Shown in pieces: positions 1 to 13,067 of a DNA stretch of 64,000 nt. The stretch is taken from contig VICG01000002.1 in NCBI GenBank assembly GCA_008692225.1, positions 574,001 to 638,000 on the forward strand. Reading direction: 5' to 3'. Position 1 is the first letter of the stretch. The number at the start of each line of letters is the position of its first letter. The notes beneath the pieces were generated by a model. The model made no database searches and was not told the origin of the DNA. It saw only the letters and a list, made by a program, of their open reading frames with translations. This stretch comes from Monilinia fructicola. Taxonomy: Eukaryota > Ascomycota > Leotiomycetes > Helotiales > Sclerotiniaceae. The translations under genes were made by a program, and so were the position numbers.

Positions 1-880
1 CAGACTACAGACTAATTACATTATCTATTTAGGTAACTCTACCTCGATATCTAACAAGTACATACAGAATGTAGCAAATACCTACCAATACCTTACTTTG
101 TACTCTGATTACATTGTCTAAAGCTACTCATGGACACCAGTACTACACAACTTCACCGAGATACTGTGAACAGCGCTCTTGAGTAGGTCACCGTGGGTAC
201 CTTAGGAAGTACAAGCAACCATTCTCACATAGATACTCGAGTAGACAGATATATTATCAAACCTTGGAAATTCCAATAAGTTATCCTTTGAATCAACAGC
301 ACGTGAAATCGCCCTTATTGAAAATTTGATTGAATTTGCAATTTAGTAATTATCCATATCATTCTACTGCAACATAATTACCCGCTCCTTCTTCCCCAGC
401 TCAGCAAGCCCCTATACCAAGCCTTATACTGTAATTAGCACTGTAAGTATTGTAGCAGCCATCCCATCCCTACAGCCTACAGGGTACTTCCGGGCCTTGG
501 CTAGGGCGAGAATAGGCTTTGATGGGTTAAACTCTAATGGTCTTAGGGTCACATGATCCCCAATTTAATTCTCATTTACCACCTGGGCATCGTTCAGTGA
601 GTGACCCAACATCCAATATCCAATGCCTTAATGTTCCATTCTACTCTAAAAATATCATCTGCTCAATTCTCCATGCACAACGTACAAAGTACGAATTGGA
701 TGAATGCACTGCACGGCACTGCACTGCACTGCACACCACACACATGCGACTACCTGCACAGAGTCCACATACTTTAATATAATTTAGTTTCCCGTCATCA
801 TTCCTTGGGACCGAGCAAGCCAGGGGGGTCGGGTATGGCATTCAATAATCCCAAGTAGGAGAGTCACTTGATATATCAGC
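1..880. other. Intergenic, upstream of CDC1-like gene
   Basis: No open frame here resembles a known protein. The stretch contains a short GCACT tandem run near 705-735 and E-box-like sites (CACGTG at about 300, CACATG at about 550) that could belong to the promoter of the following gene. The left part may be the 3' flank of a gene outside the window. Confidence 0.4.
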
Positions 881-3193
881 ATGGCTCCCTTTTCTTCGCA
901 TTCGCAATATCCCCATTCGACTCGCGATCATTTTAGAGAGCCTCCTTCGGTTTTTAAGAGGTTGTTATTGGCGCTGCCGACGGACTTGGCGGTTAGTGTG
1001 CAGAGGATGGCGGATCAACAGAATATAGGTGCGGTTGGGGGCACAGTATCGAGGATGCCGAGATCACTGAGGGGGTGGGTGAGAAATTGGAGCTGGAGAC
1101 GATTTTTCAGTTTACCGCATTTATTGGTGTGTGTTTGGGTGGTAGCTCTGTTGTACGGGGAGCGTTGGGTTTTTGAGGAAGCTGTGCGCGCTTGTGCTTG
1201 GGATACATGGGAGAGATGGGTGAGTGTTCTTGAAGGGGCATGGGATGGTCGAGGACGAGGATGAGAACAAGGCTGATGATATCTGTGATTTGAATAGCCT
1301 CCAAATACCACGCCGCATCATTTGATCTTTTTGGCTGATCCTCAACTGACGGATCCGCATTCGTATCCGGATCGGCCGTGGCCGTTGTCGACGTTCACCG
1401 TGTGGCATACGGATAACTATATGAAGAGATCTTATGTACAACTCTCGAAGCAGCTGCATCCAGATACTGTGTTTTTCTTAGGGGATCTGTTTGATGGCGG
1501 AAGAGAATGGAAGACGGCGCATGGAAATTCAGAAGATCAAGCATGGGCAAAAGGACGTCGACCTGCAAAAGAGCAAAAGCATGTGGAGAATTGGGGGAAG
1601 AGATATGGGGAGGACTTTTGGTTGCAGGAATACGGTCGATTCTCGAGGATCTTCTCAGATAACTGGAACTTGGGAGGATCAGAAGCGAGGGTTGGACAGA
1701 GGGGACGAAAACTCATTGCGAGTTTACCGGGAAATCATGACTTGGGATTCGGTGCACAAGTCAAGGTTCCTCTACGCGATCGCTTTGAGGTTTACTTTGG
1801 GGATGTTAACAGAGTGGATGTCATTGCGAATCATACTTTCGTTTCTGTGGATGCATTATCATTGAGTGCTGGCGTATCAGACCGTCCAGTCAGTGAGACC
1901 GCACCGATCACCAAACCAGTCGAGGACTTTTTAAACAATGTTAAAGTCGCCAAGAGAAAAGCGGTAGCTCGAGAATTGGACTATCAAGCTGGAAAGGAGA
2001 GAATATTACAATATCCTCATTCGGTTCAGGATGTGGAATTGGTAGATTACGCACACATGCCAACTCTTGATCCTGGACCGAATGGTCCTGAATTTCCCAC
2101 CATTCTCCTGACACACGTACCCCTATATCGAAATCCTGGGACTCCATGCGGTCCTCTTCGAGAACGCTGGCCACCGACTCCTCCGCCAAAAGGCCAGACC
2201 ATGCCCGTCTACCCCGATAACAGAAACGCCCTCAGTATAACCCGTGGCTACCAATATCAAAACGTTCTTAGCAATGATGATTCCAAAAAGCTAATTTCGA
2301 AAATCGGCAATGTCGTCTCGGTCTTTTCCGGGGATGATCATGATTATTGCGAAGTTGTTCATCCAGAAGATAAAAACCACGTTCGAGAAATAACAGTCAA
2401 GAGTATGAACTGGGCAATGGGAATTCGGAAGCCCGGTTTCCTCATGTTGAGTATGTGGAATCCAGTTGGTGCTGATGGGAAGCCTTTAAATTCAATACCT
2501 ACCGGCCATGGTGCCGCAAATACACATGCTTCGAATACTATGGAATCGCATCTTTGTCTCCTACCAGACCAAATCGGCATCCTCATAAACTATGGCATCC
2601 TCGTCGGCATCTCCCTTATTCTCCTCATCATCCGAGCAATTCTCGTCCCCTTTACAAAACTCGTTCCATTCGCCCCTTCTGCATCCCCCTCATGCTGCTC
2701 AAACTGCAGCAACCCAGAGGCCTCGATCCTCCCAAGCAACATCAAAGATCTCAAACGTGAAGAAGAGGAAGAAAAGGACCGTCTGAGCAATTCTTCCACG
2801 TCGAGCACTTCCACCATGAACAATATCGCCACGCGAACCTCGCGCACACGCACCTCGAGCCCAGCAAATGGATACGGGCTTCCCTCGAATTCCCACGGGG
2901 TTCCTTATCAGCCACAAGCGCCCCTGATTGAGAAGGCGGGGTACTACGGGGGGTTAGAGGGGAGAATCAGGTGGGAAAGCGAGAGGGAATACGAGCGGGA
3001 AGTGGAGCAGGAGCGGAAGAGAAAACAGGAGGAGACCAGGAGGAGAAATTATAAGCCCTGGCGGATCGTGGTTTGGTGGACCACCTTTAAACATACGGTG
3101 GTGGGCAGGATCGTGAGGGAGATCGGCTGGAGTGTTTGGAGGGTGCTTTGGATCGTTGGGGCTGTGTTTTTGTGGTTCACTTGGTTTGGGTAG
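881..3193 (+). CDS. CDC1: Cdc1/Ted1-type GPI-glycan metallophosphoesterase
   Basis: Two exons, 881-1219 and 1298-3193, give 744 residues. The 78-base intron is in phase 0, with donor GTGAGT, branch-like CTGAT and acceptor ATAG. The calcineurin-like phosphoesterase fold is visible: DPQ (about residue 127), GDLFDGG (about 176), GNHD (258-261), LTH (384-386) and GDDHDYC (458-464) supply the usual metal ligands. A hydrophobic stretch at about 78-96 precedes the catalytic domain. A second lies at about 539-561, and the protein ends with a third, Trp-rich hydrophobic segment. In yeast, Cdc1 and Ted1 (human PGAP5) act in the ER and Golgi and remove ethanolamine phosphate from GPI mannose. The charged Arg/Glu-rich stretch before the last membrane segment is a variable cytosolic tail. 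The family call is firm. Which paralogue (Cdc1 or Ted1) it is cannot be decided here. Confidence 0.88.
1220..1297 (+). other. Intron of CDC1-like gene
   Basis: The donor GTGAGT at 1220 and acceptor AG at 1297 join a Trp codon to a Pro codon. Removing it restores continuity between the N-terminal membrane segment and the phosphoesterase domain. Its length is a multiple of three, but it contains an in-frame TGA at 1262, so retention would truncate the protein. Confidence 0.85.
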
Positions 3194-3806
3194 GGGCGCG
3201 TCGGGTCTCTTGCTTTGATCTACTTTACTTTACTTTGCTTTCCTTTCCTCTGATTCTGGAACGGGTCTGCGGGCATACGTGTAAGGCGTCTCGTTTTTTC
3301 GCGCGTACTTCATAAAGAATAGTCTACGTTGCGTTGTGCTGCGTTGCATTGGGATGGATGGATGGGATGGGATGGGATGGGATGGGATGGTTTACTTTGG
3401 GGTTGATAGTATATAGGCTTGCCCAAGGTTCAAAACTTGGAGATTATTAGAATGTGGGAGGGTGATTTAGCTTTAGCTTTGCTATAGGTCTAGACTAGAT
3501 TTAGCTCTAGGTCTAAGACTAGGTTTAGCTCTAGCCCTGAATTAAGTCTTGGTGCTTGGAAGGAGAAGATAGATATATTATTTGAAAATCCTTCAAATTC
3601 TATTTTACTTGCCTTTTTACTTTCGGAGATGGAGATTTATGGGTATGGGTAGGAGTATGAGCATGGAAGAGACTACATTAGTATACTCGTCAAATATACA
3701 AGTCATGGTAAAGAAGCAAGTGAACGTATTTCATATCGTCTATTTATCATGATGCACCACGGGATGAAGGTACCAAAACTCCACAGCACCCCTCAAACCA
3801 CCCATC
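3194..3806. other. Convergent 3' intergenic region with GGGAT microsatellite
   Basis: A GGGAT pentamer repeats at about 3351-3390. Near 3485-3540 a diverged TAGCTCTAGGTCTAGACT-like unit recurs several times. This is the shared 3' flank of two convergent genes. No gene is seen. Confidence 0.6.
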
Positions 3807-5201
3807 TCATGACCCATCAACCACCTCCCCCCCTCCCACAGGCGTATTCCCAAAACTCTCCAACCCCCGATCTCCACCTCCACCTCCACCTCCGATCCTA
3901 TCCCTCTCCCACTCCCTCTCCCTCGCCATCTCATCACTCCTATCCACCAACCCCTTGACATCCCCACCTCCACCTCCACCTCCTTCACGCGAGCATCCGC
4001 TTTCAGCGCCGCGTATCTCTGTCCGGCCTGCGTGAGGAGCACCTGAACTTCCTGTTCCCTCTTGAGAATATCCGCGCGCTCCCTCTGCGCGTCTTCGAGC
4101 TTCCTCTTCCGCTTGGAGAGCTCGACCTCCATCGTGCTCAACGTGCGCTGTAATCGTTCCAGACACTCGGACAAGACCGGCACGGGGGTGATCCTCGGCG
4201 GGACCTGATGTTCGTCTCTGGCGGCGGCAGCGTCGTCGTCGTGCTTGTGCAAGCCGTCCATGCCGGCTCTCGTCTGCGCCGCTTCGTACGCGGCTCGTCG
4301 TTCCGCGTCCGAGTCATCGCTGGCGTCGTCGGTGCTGCCTTCGGCTTGCTGGATGAGGTCCGCCATTTCCTTTTTGCGGCGGCGCCGCTCTTCGCGTTCT
4401 TGCTTCTGTCCGAGGGCGACCCGGCCGTCGTCGACGAATTCCTCGAACCCTTCCATGATCTCTTCGTCCTCTCGAACTAATCTCGATTCGGCTTTCGCTG
4501 GTCGCGGGAGGAGTGACGTGGTGCGGCCGCCGTCCGGTTCGTCGTCGTTCAGCGAGATGAAATCTTTCTCCCGTGCCATCCTCGCGCGCCTCTCTTTCTT
4601 CTCCCTGATCTCCGCGTCCGTGGGTATCGTCGATGAGGTGCTCGCCCCCAATCCCGCCACCGTATCCCCATTCCCCTGGGAATCCACAATCATGGCCCCC
4701 TCCAGCTCACTCGCATCCAGGAAGGGTTCTTCTCCTCCGCCGACCTCCACCTCCGCTAACTCCTTCATCGCAGTCGCCTGCGAACTCTTCAATTCCTTCA
4801 AGTAATCCTTGCTGTAGGTCGGTCTTCCCATTCCCGAATCCCCATCTTCATCTTCGTCTCGCGCCCTCATAGGCAGCGGCAACCGCGCATTCGTCTTCTT
4901 CACATTTCCCTCGGTCACCTTTCGAGCAAGGGGCTTCTTGACCGGCGTGAAGGATTCCTCCTCGAGCTCCTCCGCATCGGACCCAGATATGATGTCGCCT
5001 ACGCCGAAGGAGAGACGGGATGACGCGGGCCTCTTTTTCTTTTTAAAAGAAGCCGTTTTTCACCACCGGCGGTTTATCTCTCGAACTATCATCGCTGGCA
5101 GCATCATTCTTCGGCGCATCATCGCCCTCGTGTGTCAGGTCTTCGAATGCGATACTCCGGCGCAAATTAGATTTCTTGAGCGGCTTGCGAACTGCAGACA
5201 T
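3807..5201 (-). CDS. NTR2: Ntr2-like spliceosome-disassembly factor (two frame changes)
   Basis: The start codon at 5201 opens a protein beginning MSAVRKPLKKSNLRRSIAFE, the basic N-terminus typical of Ntr2/GCFC-related proteins. The family motif GRPTYSKDYLKELKSSQ follows, then an acidic coiled-coil region with a Ser-Asp-rich stretch and heptad-like Glu/Arg runs. In yeast, Ntr2 works with Ntr1 and the helicase Prp43 to release intron-lariat spliceosomes in the nucleus. The reading frame is broken twice. At about 5039-5050 a TTTT/AAAAA run has one base too many. At about 3960-3985 a G-rich repeat is one base short, and past it another frame continues as GLVDRSDEMA and RGLESFGNTPV, a plausible natural C-terminus. 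No intron of workable size explains either shift. The gene is divergent from SmG. The family call is good, but exact ends depend on resolving the frame. Confidence 0.72.
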
Positions 5202-5541
5202 CGTATCTCGTATCTCCAATCTTCTCTTCGATTCCTCACAGATATGAAGCCACCAGGAACCCGTCGAATGCTCAGAAGGAGGAAATAAAAAAGAAGACCG
5301 CACTTGTATCGTGATGGGACAGAGACCGTATTGATTAACGTGAAGCTCTGGCGCCTCGCCATCCCAAGATAAATAAATCATATCCCTATCCGTATCTCTC
5401 CCCTTATCGCACGTGATCCAGCATCAGCCTCACGAAAGCGCGAGGGGAGCTGCGAAATTTTGGAGTGTGTCCAGAGCAGGCCATCAAGCTTCCCACCTCG
5501 CGACATCTCCCCGACGAATCTCATCCAAATCCATCGGCAAG
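5202..5541. promoter_or_regulatory. Divergent promoter NTR2-like / SmG
   Basis: This 340-base region lies between the two start codons and must serve both genes. It contains the 10-mer GCACGTGATC at 5409-5418, a CACGTG E-box of the kind bound by Cbf1-like bHLH factors, 123 bases before the SmG start. The same 10-mer occurs in the ERG10/SNU114 divergent promoter. Confidence 0.55.
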
Positions 5542-6045
5542 ATGCCTCAAGCTCAGCCGGAGCTTAAGAAGGTACGTGCGATTTCCGGCGTCGTGCTGCG
5601 GCGAAGGTGCAGGCGATGGGATTGGGGACGCGACGAGGCGGTGGATGGTGCGAGAGCTGCGGGGGAGGAAGAGGGATCGTGGATGGATGGCTAATTTATT
5701 TGCTATGATCTAGTACCTCGATAAGAGGCTGTTTGTTCAATTGAATGGCAGCAGAAAGGTTATTGGTGTTTTGAGAGGTTACGATGTTAGTTGCCTCTGG
5801 GGTGCGTTCCCAAATACCATAGCTAATACGCATGAACAGGTCTTCTTGAATATTGTGTTGGACGATGCAGTTGAGGAGAAGGAAGGTGGTGAGAAAGTGA
5901 AGATTGGGATGGTTGTATGTTCTTACGTTTCCACGAGGCTTAGATGCGAAGGCTAACAAGGTCTTAGGTGATTCGCGGAAACTCAGTCGTGATGCTTGAG
6001 GCTTTGGAGAGAATAGGTGGTGGAAGGGAAAACAGAGGAGACTGA
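5542..6045 (+). CDS. SMX2: Small nuclear ribonucleoprotein Sm-G
   Basis: Four small exons (5542-5571, 5714-5785, 5840-5914, 5968-6045) encode 84 residues. The start MPQAQPELKK is followed by YLDKRLFVQLNGSRKVIGVL (Sm1 motif) and, after the third intron, VIRGNSVVMLEALERI (Sm2 motif). This matches Sm-G almost along its full length, with an extra Gly/Arg-rich tail of about ten residues. Sm-G is one of seven proteins forming the Sm ring on U1, U2, U4 and U5 snRNAs. Donors are GTACGT, GTTAGT and GTATGT, and acceptors are TAG, CAG and TAG. Three introns in a gene this small is usual for fungal Sm genes. Neighbours NTR2-like and SNU114 are also spliceosomal. Confidence 0.93.
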
Positions 6046-6318
6046 GAAGGAGGCTAGGAAAATTAAGGAATTGGCATCGAGATCTCGAGAGAGATGGGGA
6101 TGGGGGGAACAAACCAGAGATCACATCTGGACCAGGGCGTTTACAGGCTGTATGAATACAAATTGCACATCGAGGAGGGCGGAAGAAGAGAAGAAAATCT
6201 GTTTGGCAAGATGAACCTTGGTTTCCATAGCTGATACCCTTTCCAAAGGAACTTTTGCATCTCACTCATCCGGTCATTGCTACGATGCGAGCTGCAATTC
6301 AACATGATATCTGTACCT

Positions 6319-7033
6319 TCACTTATCAACCTCCTTCCACTTCCCCTCCTCAAACCCATCCATAAGCATACCCTCAAACTCCTTGACCCATCCCTTGATT
6401 CCTCCCTTCAACACCAAAACCTCAATATTACTCTTTTTCCCAAACTTGGCTACATCATCAATATAATCCTGCATCCAACCTGCACACCGTGGTCCTCTAC
6501 CCGAAGATGACCCTACATCCCATCAACATCAAATTAACCAAATCTTCCCCCTCTCCCCTCAAAACTGGTACTTGAAAACACATACCACAATAAAAAATAA
6601 CCTTCGTGACACCCGCTCGATGACAGAGCTCAAACAGCGTTTTCCGGGTTTGATAAAAACTCCGAGCCGGAAGATTGATGGAAGTTTTGATGGTTCCGCC
6701 CTACGCCGTCAGAAGATATCAGAAACAGAGACCCTCGATCCTCAACAGCCTGTGAATTCTCATCGAGTACGGATTCGCGAATGGGCAGCGATTGGAAATC
6801 TTCAAACGAGTGAAGGCCAGTCCCCCACGCAGCAGAAAGAGGAGAGGCAAACGTACCACCCAATCATCGCTCCTCACGTCCACCAGCAGGAAAGATCGGG
6901 GCTCGGATGTGATGTCCATATCATCAAATAACTGCATCACATCATCTGCTGTGACCTCTGGGCATTTTGATCTTGCGTCTGGAAAAGCCTTCCACCAAGG
7001 GGCTTCTGATTTGGTATCCTTAGTGTCAGCCAT
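6319..7033 (-). CDS. Rhodanese/Cdc25-fold protein (arsenate reductase-like)
   Basis: Three exons (7033-6857, 6700-6586, 6512-6319) give 161 residues. The first exon carries PWWKAFPDARSK and FLLVDVRSDDW, and the second GGTIKTSINLPA, both standard rhodanese-domain elements. The catalytic loop is C97-GSSSG-R103, a C-x5-R signature spanning the second intron, so this should be an active thiol enzyme rather than an inactive rhodanese. The single-domain size matches fungal Cdc25-like phosphatase/arsenate reductase proteins (Acr2/Ych1 type). The true substrate cannot be read from sequence. Introns are 156 and 73 bases with GTACGT and GTATGT donors. The gene is convergent with SmG and in tandem upstream of KRE33's 3' end. 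Confidence 0.86.
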
Positions 7034-7286
7034 GATGATTTGAACTCAGTTGAAAATTGTGTAAAGAGTTTGAAAGGTTTTGTTTAGCGGTGGTCATGAG
7101 ATAGGCAGCTTTTCATGTGTGGCGAGCCAATGTCACGAATTTTTCGATGAAAATCTTATGCGATACAAGTGATAGCTTCACATCCATGGATCAAGAAACT
7201 CTAGTTGAGAAGATATTCCATGTTATTTAGTTCATTAAATACAGAGGTATATACAAGACTGGATTATAAAAATTGAAGCGAGAAAA

Positions 7287-10200
7287 CTAATGACCCTTTT
7301 TAGAACCCTTCTTTGCCTTTTTATGCGCCTTTTCACCCATCTCCTGCTCATATATCTCTGCTGCTGATTCCCCTGCCTTTCTCTTGGTCTTTGCACTCTT
7401 TACACCGACTACTATAGCCTTCTTTCCAGATTTAGTAGCATTTCTGACTTGCTTCTCGGCTTCTGCCCAGCCTGGTGCTCCTGCTTCGATTTCGTATCTA
7501 GATAACATGTTAGCATCTCAATGTTTGAATAGAAGAGATCAAGGTACGAACTGGTCTAGAGGAAGAGCATCGATAAATGCCCGTTGCTTCTCTCTCAAAG
7601 CTTTCATGGCTTCGTCTCCACCTTCCTCCAATTCCTCTTCGAGCCCCTGTTCAAGAGGTACAAATCTGTCATCCACAACTTCATCGTCCAAAGCTTCATT
7701 TGCATCTTCTCTGCTGACACCTATGTTTTCAGGCGCTGGCATCTCGGCCTCTATAGCTCCAGAAACCAAGTCACTAAAGTGTGAACTCATCTTGCGCATG
7801 ATCTTGATGAACATTGCTAACAATTGGGATGATGGGAGAGATAATTCAGACTCAATTGCTGACAAGTCTTTTCTCTGTAAACCAACGGCAAGAAGTATCG
7901 AGGATTGAATACCAGTAAGCTTAATATTAGACTTCAAGCGACCAGTGAAATAAAGGTTTGCGAGAGTTGGAATAAGATCCAAGATGACATGATAGTCAAG
8001 CATGTTGTTTGCATATGATTCCAAGCGCTTTAAATCAAATGGCGACATGAGATTATCCAGTTCTCCTTTAGAAAGTGGTTTGGGCGTAGCATCTGGGTCG
8101 GATTTTGAACCGGCGTTTGCAGATTCGTCGATGCTTAAGGCTAGAATTGAAGGAAATTCGCGGAATTGGTAGGAAAGGAGAGACAAAAATCTACGATGGA
8201 AATCGCGAGAGAAAGCAGACTCCCACTCTCTATCTTCGCTATTCTCCAACGTGCGAACCATAACACAAGTGTGCTCTCCCGTCAATTCGTTTGGTGTTTG
8301 TCGAAGATAGAGAGGAACAAATGAGGCTCGTTTCCAGAATCTATGAAGAGGTTGTGTAAGGCCATAACTGACACCGATATAATCCAAACTGTCAGGTCGC
8401 TTCTCGGATAGTTTTGAGAAAAGGGGTGGCATTTTTCTGATATCTCTAACCTTGATATTATCATCAAGAAGAGATGCGCTCGTTAATTCTTCGTCAGTGA
8501 CACGAGTGACTGTTTCTTCCACATAATCATTCATATCCTCTGAGAGGTTAGTGAATTTTCCTTCATAGAAAGCAGTAAGAAGTTCGAGTGCTTTGCTCCC
8601 GTATCCCATCTTGATATAATCAGGGTTCGTGGCTATCCGCACTACACGTGCTCCCGAGAGACCAGCAAAGTTATCGTCTTGGAACTGTTGACTGACAAGC
8701 CAAGGAATAAGATCGCCAGCAGCTCGCTGGCCTCTACTCAGACTATTCATAACACTTTGTTTACTGATCTTTCCCTCAAGAGCCACCTGAATAACACAAA
8801 GAGGTTCCGGCAGATGCTTGCTGTTCTCTTCGATAGGTGGAACAAGGACGAACAATTGATGAGCAGGAGCATCACTCATCAACTGAAGATCATCCGGAGT
8901 ATTCTTATAATGACTAGCAACATAAAGAGCAATCATTTGCTGCAAAAACTTTTCAGAAACATCATGGAAAGAGAAGAGGGTATCTCGGTTGACGTTCAGT
9001 AATTGACACTGTGAAGGATCTGGGCATCCTTGAAGAGTATTCAATCTTGATCGAGGTAGAGTGGCATCGAGGCAGAGTAGCTGATTAAGCCACTTCTCAA
9101 CGGCGTCGCCTTGTGCATAACGAATTGGCTCAGACAAGGTGATCTCTCTTAGCGAGCGACCTCCTGAAAAGCTATTATCAGATCCTTTGGTAGCTGCCTT
9201 GCCAGTCGATCGATCAGCTACCTCAACATCTTCAGTTCCGTTTGTCGTCCCTCTAGATTGCTCTCTGAGTTGTTTGATCAATTTCAAAGATAAAGACCTT
9301 CCAGTACCTTCATATCCATTGATAGTGGATGCCATGAACACCAAATAAGGACCCATGAGCTTCTTCACGAGTGGTAACGGTATCGCAGCGGCTTCATCAA
9401 TAACCAAAAGCTCAGCTTGTCCAAGAACATGCGCATCTTGTGGTCTGATATATTGAATTGTTTGTCGATGTTGACGGTGGATGTTTACTCGAACAATTGC
9501 TTTGTTGAAATCAGGATTTGTAGATTGAATGATCGAGTAGTCGACATGGTCCATGTAGTTAAGGGCATCAAAACCCTTGAAGATAAATTCAAATAAGGTC
9601 TTCAAGTTCTCTGGGCTTGGAGATGTGATGAAGATGTTGCTATATCCATGGGCAACAGCTGCCGCCACTGCCACACCAAGTGCTGCAGATTTTCCACGTC
9701 CTCTACCAGCAGTCAGTGTGACAGTGTTTCTTAGTGTCTTTTCAGCAATAGCATCGACGAATGTGAGCAGGGCTTTGGCTTGATCCACGGTTTTTGCCAA
9801 TGTGACGAGCGATCCGACAGGTTGTGTGTCTTGTAAAGCCTCCTTCATATTATCCAATTCCTTCTGGGATTCGCTCTTTGGCTCGTCCAAGTCTGGAGGA
9901 GGTAGAGCTTTGACATTTTTGCCTCCAGATATGGGAAGCACATTCAACTCATCGTCAATAACTAGACAGGATTCGCATTTTCCAAGTGACAGAATGAATC
10001 GTTCGTTAAATCTAGCAGTAACATCGTCGTGTGCCTCCGTTCGGTATCGAGAATGGATATCCATAGACAATGTGTACAATTGCTTCAAACTGTTCATACC
10101 TTTAAGCAAAAGAACCACAAGTCCTCCACCCTCAACTGTTTCGATGGTTCTGGCTAGCAGATTTGGTGTAATAGCTTCGAAATCCTGCAATATACACATC

Positions 10201-10684
10201 CCGAAAGTGTTTCCCAATATTTTTTCTGTTTCTTTATAGTAAACATATCGAATGTTGTGTAGCGATACAAATAGCTCGAATGGATCTTCCGTATTTGCCT
10301 CTCTGATTCCACGTTTGATTTCCTTCTTAATTTTAGTTTCTCTCTTCTTCCGGTGACTATGAGCAGCAAGCATGTTAGTATAAAGCTTAACAAGACAGTG
10401 ATATGGATACCGACCTCGTAAATCCCAAGAGCTTGTTTTTGTACGCCCACATAACGGACTTGTTCTGTTTCATATCCATACTGGACATAATATAGTGTAG
10501 ATGTACAATGACATCCTTAGTTCTATCTCCAACAACCACAATGAAGCTTCGTTTCTTCTCCTGTATGCCATTGCGAATGAGAGCGGGGATGCGCTGATCT
10601 CTGTCGATGTCATTATCAGTACTTGATTTCTATATAGCTTAGGTAATCATTGAGAACTTACACTGCTTTACGTTGGCCAACCAT
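7287..10684 (-). CDS. KRE33: RNA cytidine acetyltransferase (Kre33/NAT10)
   Basis: Four exons (10684-10662, 10600-10415, 10356-7552, 7497-7287) give 1074 residues, close to yeast Kre33 (1056). Order of domains: N-terminal DUF1726-type region with FIVVVGDRTKD, a Walker A GRGRGKSA at about 287, DEAAAIPLPLVKKL at about 390, a GNAT-type acetyl-CoA site GYGSKALELL at about 654, and a Lys-rich nucleolar tail (AHKKAKKGSKKGH). The enzyme makes N4-acetylcytidine in 18S rRNA and some tRNAs and is needed for 40S biogenesis in the nucleolus. The first exon encodes only MVGQRKAV. Two donors are unusual (GTCGGT at 10414 and GTTCGT at 7551) but are supported by exact protein continuity, LLGFT/SHRKKRE and LPLDQ/YEIEAG. 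The reading frame is fully intact. Confidence 0.95.
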
Positions 10685-11084
10685 GATTCCCAAAGATGTT
10701 AAAGATCAAAACTTCTTTGATGGCGACACAAGCAGCAGTAAATGGAGATATTGATGCGCCGTAACTTTTTTTTGGCGATTGCACTTATCTCGAACTTTTT
10801 TTCGGCAGGGCCTTGTGACGCTAACAGCTTTTTAGACTAGCGTATATGCAAGGCTACTATCGGATCAAGTCCTTTCACAAGGCTGAGCATGAAAGCTGAA
10901 AAACAATTTTATAGGGTCTGAAAATAGAATATGTTGTATTAAAAGGCTTATGGGTATTGTGAATCGTCTTGAGGGACTTTTATCAAACTTGAATCTATCT
11001 TGCTTTATCGCCAATCATGCTTTTTGATACTCCAAATATGTACCGTTCAAATCCGGACTGTAAAACAGTTTCTTTAAAACCACT
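10685..11084. promoter_or_regulatory. KRE33 upstream / ERG10 downstream intergenic region
   Basis: A 400-base spacer between two genes transcribed leftward. It contains poly-T runs near 10768 and 10799 and no recognisable gene. It should hold the KRE33 promoter and the ERG10 3' end. Confidence 0.5.
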
Positions 11085-12513
<1,429 letters not shown>

Positions 12514-13067
12514 TTTTGATGTGTGAAACAGAAAAGATTCGAGGTTTGCAAATATTATTTTGGAATAGAGAGTCGACCTCAACAAAGATGTGCCATTATT
12601 TACAGTGAGGGCGGTGAAGACGGTGAGCTGGCAGAACAGCAGTTAGCCCCGCTCGTTGCCCCAAACCTCCCGCCACTTTTGAACATATGCTTTATGTGAT
12701 TATAGAACAATGTGAAGGCAAATCTCTGGACAATATATATCAGAAGAATATGCAAAAGCGGCCAGAATATTAATCTAAGTTTAAGAACTCCGAGGTCGGT
12801 ATACAATCTAATCTAATCAATCTCTTCTTCTCTTCTCTTCTCTTCCTCATTCTCCACTATACCTACTGTCCACGGGTATCTATGAATTAATCCATTGGCG
12901 ATCCTATTGGATGGGATTTACCTGATGTGACGAGGCTGTGGCACGTGATCTCAAAAAAGTCCAGCGCGAAACCTCAAGTTTTCGACGCGAAGGCTGGCGA
13001 GGTTGGAGCTTTATTTTCTTGAACATCTTGACTTTCATAAAGATTAATTACCTTTAATAAACTCACG
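12514..13067. promoter_or_regulatory. Divergent promoter ERG10 / SNU114
   Basis: A 554-base region between opposing start codons. It contains a CT-rich tract at about 12805-12860 and the 10-mer GCACGTGATC at 12941-12950, 117 bases before the SNU114 start. The same 10-mer lies before SmG, another spliceosomal gene. Confidence 0.55.

Noticed and set aside
3955..4010. A very short intron explaining the NTR2-like C-terminal frame change
   Set aside because: The only GT-AG option is about 35 bases, shorter than any other intron here, and lies entirely in a GGTGGA repeat.
4245..4805. 186-codon open frame on + strand
   Set aside because: It is antisense to the NTR2-like gene, whose minus-strand product has family motifs. 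The plus frame is a Ser/Arg-rich shadow.
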